This document shows positions 14,064 to 14,656 of a DNA stretch of 14,656 nt, piece by piece (within the stretch, counting starts at the first letter, position 1; each line of letters starts with the position of its first letter). The stretch lies in NCBI GenBank assembly GCA_002319925.1, contig DCFP01000067.1, positions 1 to 14,656 of the forward strand, written 5' to 3'. The translations under genes and the position numbers were made by a program. The notes below the pieces were generated by a model, which was given only the letters and a program-made list of their open reading frames with translations, was not told the origin of the DNA and ran no database searches. The stretch is from Holophagaceae bacterium UBA1801 (GTDB taxonomy: Bacteria > Acidobacteriota > Holophagae > Holophagales > Holophagaceae).

Positions 14064-14656
14064 ATGGTGAAACCTTCCCTGGAAGATCGGATCGAGGCCT
14101 TGAAGCAATCCCTGGACGCGGCGGATCTCCCGGCCGCATCCGGCCTGCTGGAGACGCTCCGTTCGGGCTACCGGGCGGATCCTGGAGCTTTTGGGCGCGG
14201 GCATCTTGAGGCCCTAAAGACGTATTCGGAATCGCTCCGGTTGCGCCGCCAGTTGAAGGAGACCTTCGGCTACTCCTCCTTCCGGACCGGCCAGGAATCC
14301 GTGATCCAGACCGTGCTCGCTGGCCGCGACTGCCTGGCCGTGATGCCCACCGGCGCCGGGAAAAGCCTGCTGTATCAATTGCCGGCGCGGATTTTGGGGG
14401 GCACGACCCTCGTGATTTCACCGCTCATCGCGTTGATGAAGGATCAAGTGGACGCGCTGGTGGAAGGTGGTCTCCGGGCGACCTACCTGAACTCGAGCCT
14501 CACGCTGGAGCAGCGCCGGGAGCGGATCCAAGGGCTGCACAGGGGCGAGTACGAGCTGGTCTACGCGGCGCCGGAGGGAATCGAGCAAAGTGTGGGACCG
14601 CTGTTGGAGCGCTTGGACCTGCGCTTGATCGCCGTGGACGAAGCCCACTGCATCAG
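14064..14656 (+). CDS. recQ: ATP-dependent DNA helicase RecQ (5' part, runs off the window)
   Basis: The frame is open from ATG 14064 to the last base, giving 197 full codons of an SF2 3'-5' helicase of the RecQ family, acting in recombination and fork repair. Motif 0 is TFGYSSFRTGQ (67-77), Walker A VMPTGAGKS (K100), motif Ia VISPLIALMKDQVD, motif Ib region YAAPEG, and motif II DEAHCI (192-197), cut just after. RTGQ and GAGKS replace the commoner RPGQ and GGGKS. Residues 1-65 place TFGY about 45 residues later than in E. coli RecQ, a helical, charged N-terminal extension. The start could also be the adjacent GTG at 14067, which is better spaced from GGGAG (14058-14062). Helicase C-terminal, RQC and HRDC domains lie outside the window, so a short RecQ form cannot be excluded. 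It follows the regulator gene by 70 bp on the same strand. Confidence 0.93.
   Translation, partial: MVKPSLEDRIEALKQSLDAADLPAASGLLETLRSGYRADPGAFGRGHLEALKTYSESLRLRRQLKETFGYSSFRTGQESVIQTVLAGRDCLAVMPTGAGKSLLYQLPARILGGTTLVISPLIALMKDQVDALVEGGLRATYLNSSLTLEQRRERIQGLHRGEYELVYAAPEGIEQSVGPLLERLDLRLIAVDEAHCI

Overview
The window is a dense, GC-rich (about 60% or more by eye) bacterial chromosomal segment with no RNA genes, insertion sequences, CRISPR arrays or long repeats that I can see. Gene content and style (Mfd, RecQ, an SBP-type sensor kinase with an NtrC-like partner, a MoaD-like/Asp-box pair, an MFS_3 exporter) fit a Gram-negative soil or sediment bacterium. My best guess is the Holophagae side of Acidobacteriota (Geothrix/Holophaga-like); this is an impression and was not computed.

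Layout. 1-1068 (+): 3' part of an ABC-F ATPase. 1065-2708 (-): MFS_3-type exporter, convergent with the ABC-F gene and sharing its stop-codon bases. 2753-3751 (+): tRNA-dihydrouridine synthase. 3745-4146 (-): small ACT-domain protein, again overlapping its convergent neighbour at the stops. 4369-5160 (+): short-chain dehydrogenase, divergent from the ACT gene across 222 bp. 5182-5682 (-): exported BCP/PrxQ peroxiredoxin with a possible hairpin over its ribosome-binding site. 5841-6110 and 6112-7221 (+): a tight two-gene unit, a MoaD/ThiS-like ubiquitin-fold protein ending in Gly-Gly followed by a six-Asp-box beta-propeller. 7263-10661 (-): mfd. 10797-12587 and 12584-13993 (+): an ATGA-coupled two-component pair, a histidine kinase with a periplasmic amino-acid-type binding domain and an NtrC-family response regulator whose GAFTGA loop is degenerate. 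14064-14656 (+): 5' part of recQ, running off the end.

How the genes relate. Most are independent housekeeping or accessory genes on alternating strands. Only two real operons are visible: the MoaD-like/propeller pair and the kinase/regulator pair. The MoaD-like/propeller unit is the best candidate for an under-described system: the codons for the carrier's terminal Gly-Gly also supply the Shine-Dalgarno of the propeller gene, and no activating E1-like enzyme or molybdopterin/thiamine gene lies nearby. The second highlight is the regulator, which keeps the receiver, Walker and Fis-type DNA-binding elements but reads DAFPDA where sigma-54 activators have GAFTGA, so it probably does not act through sigma-54.
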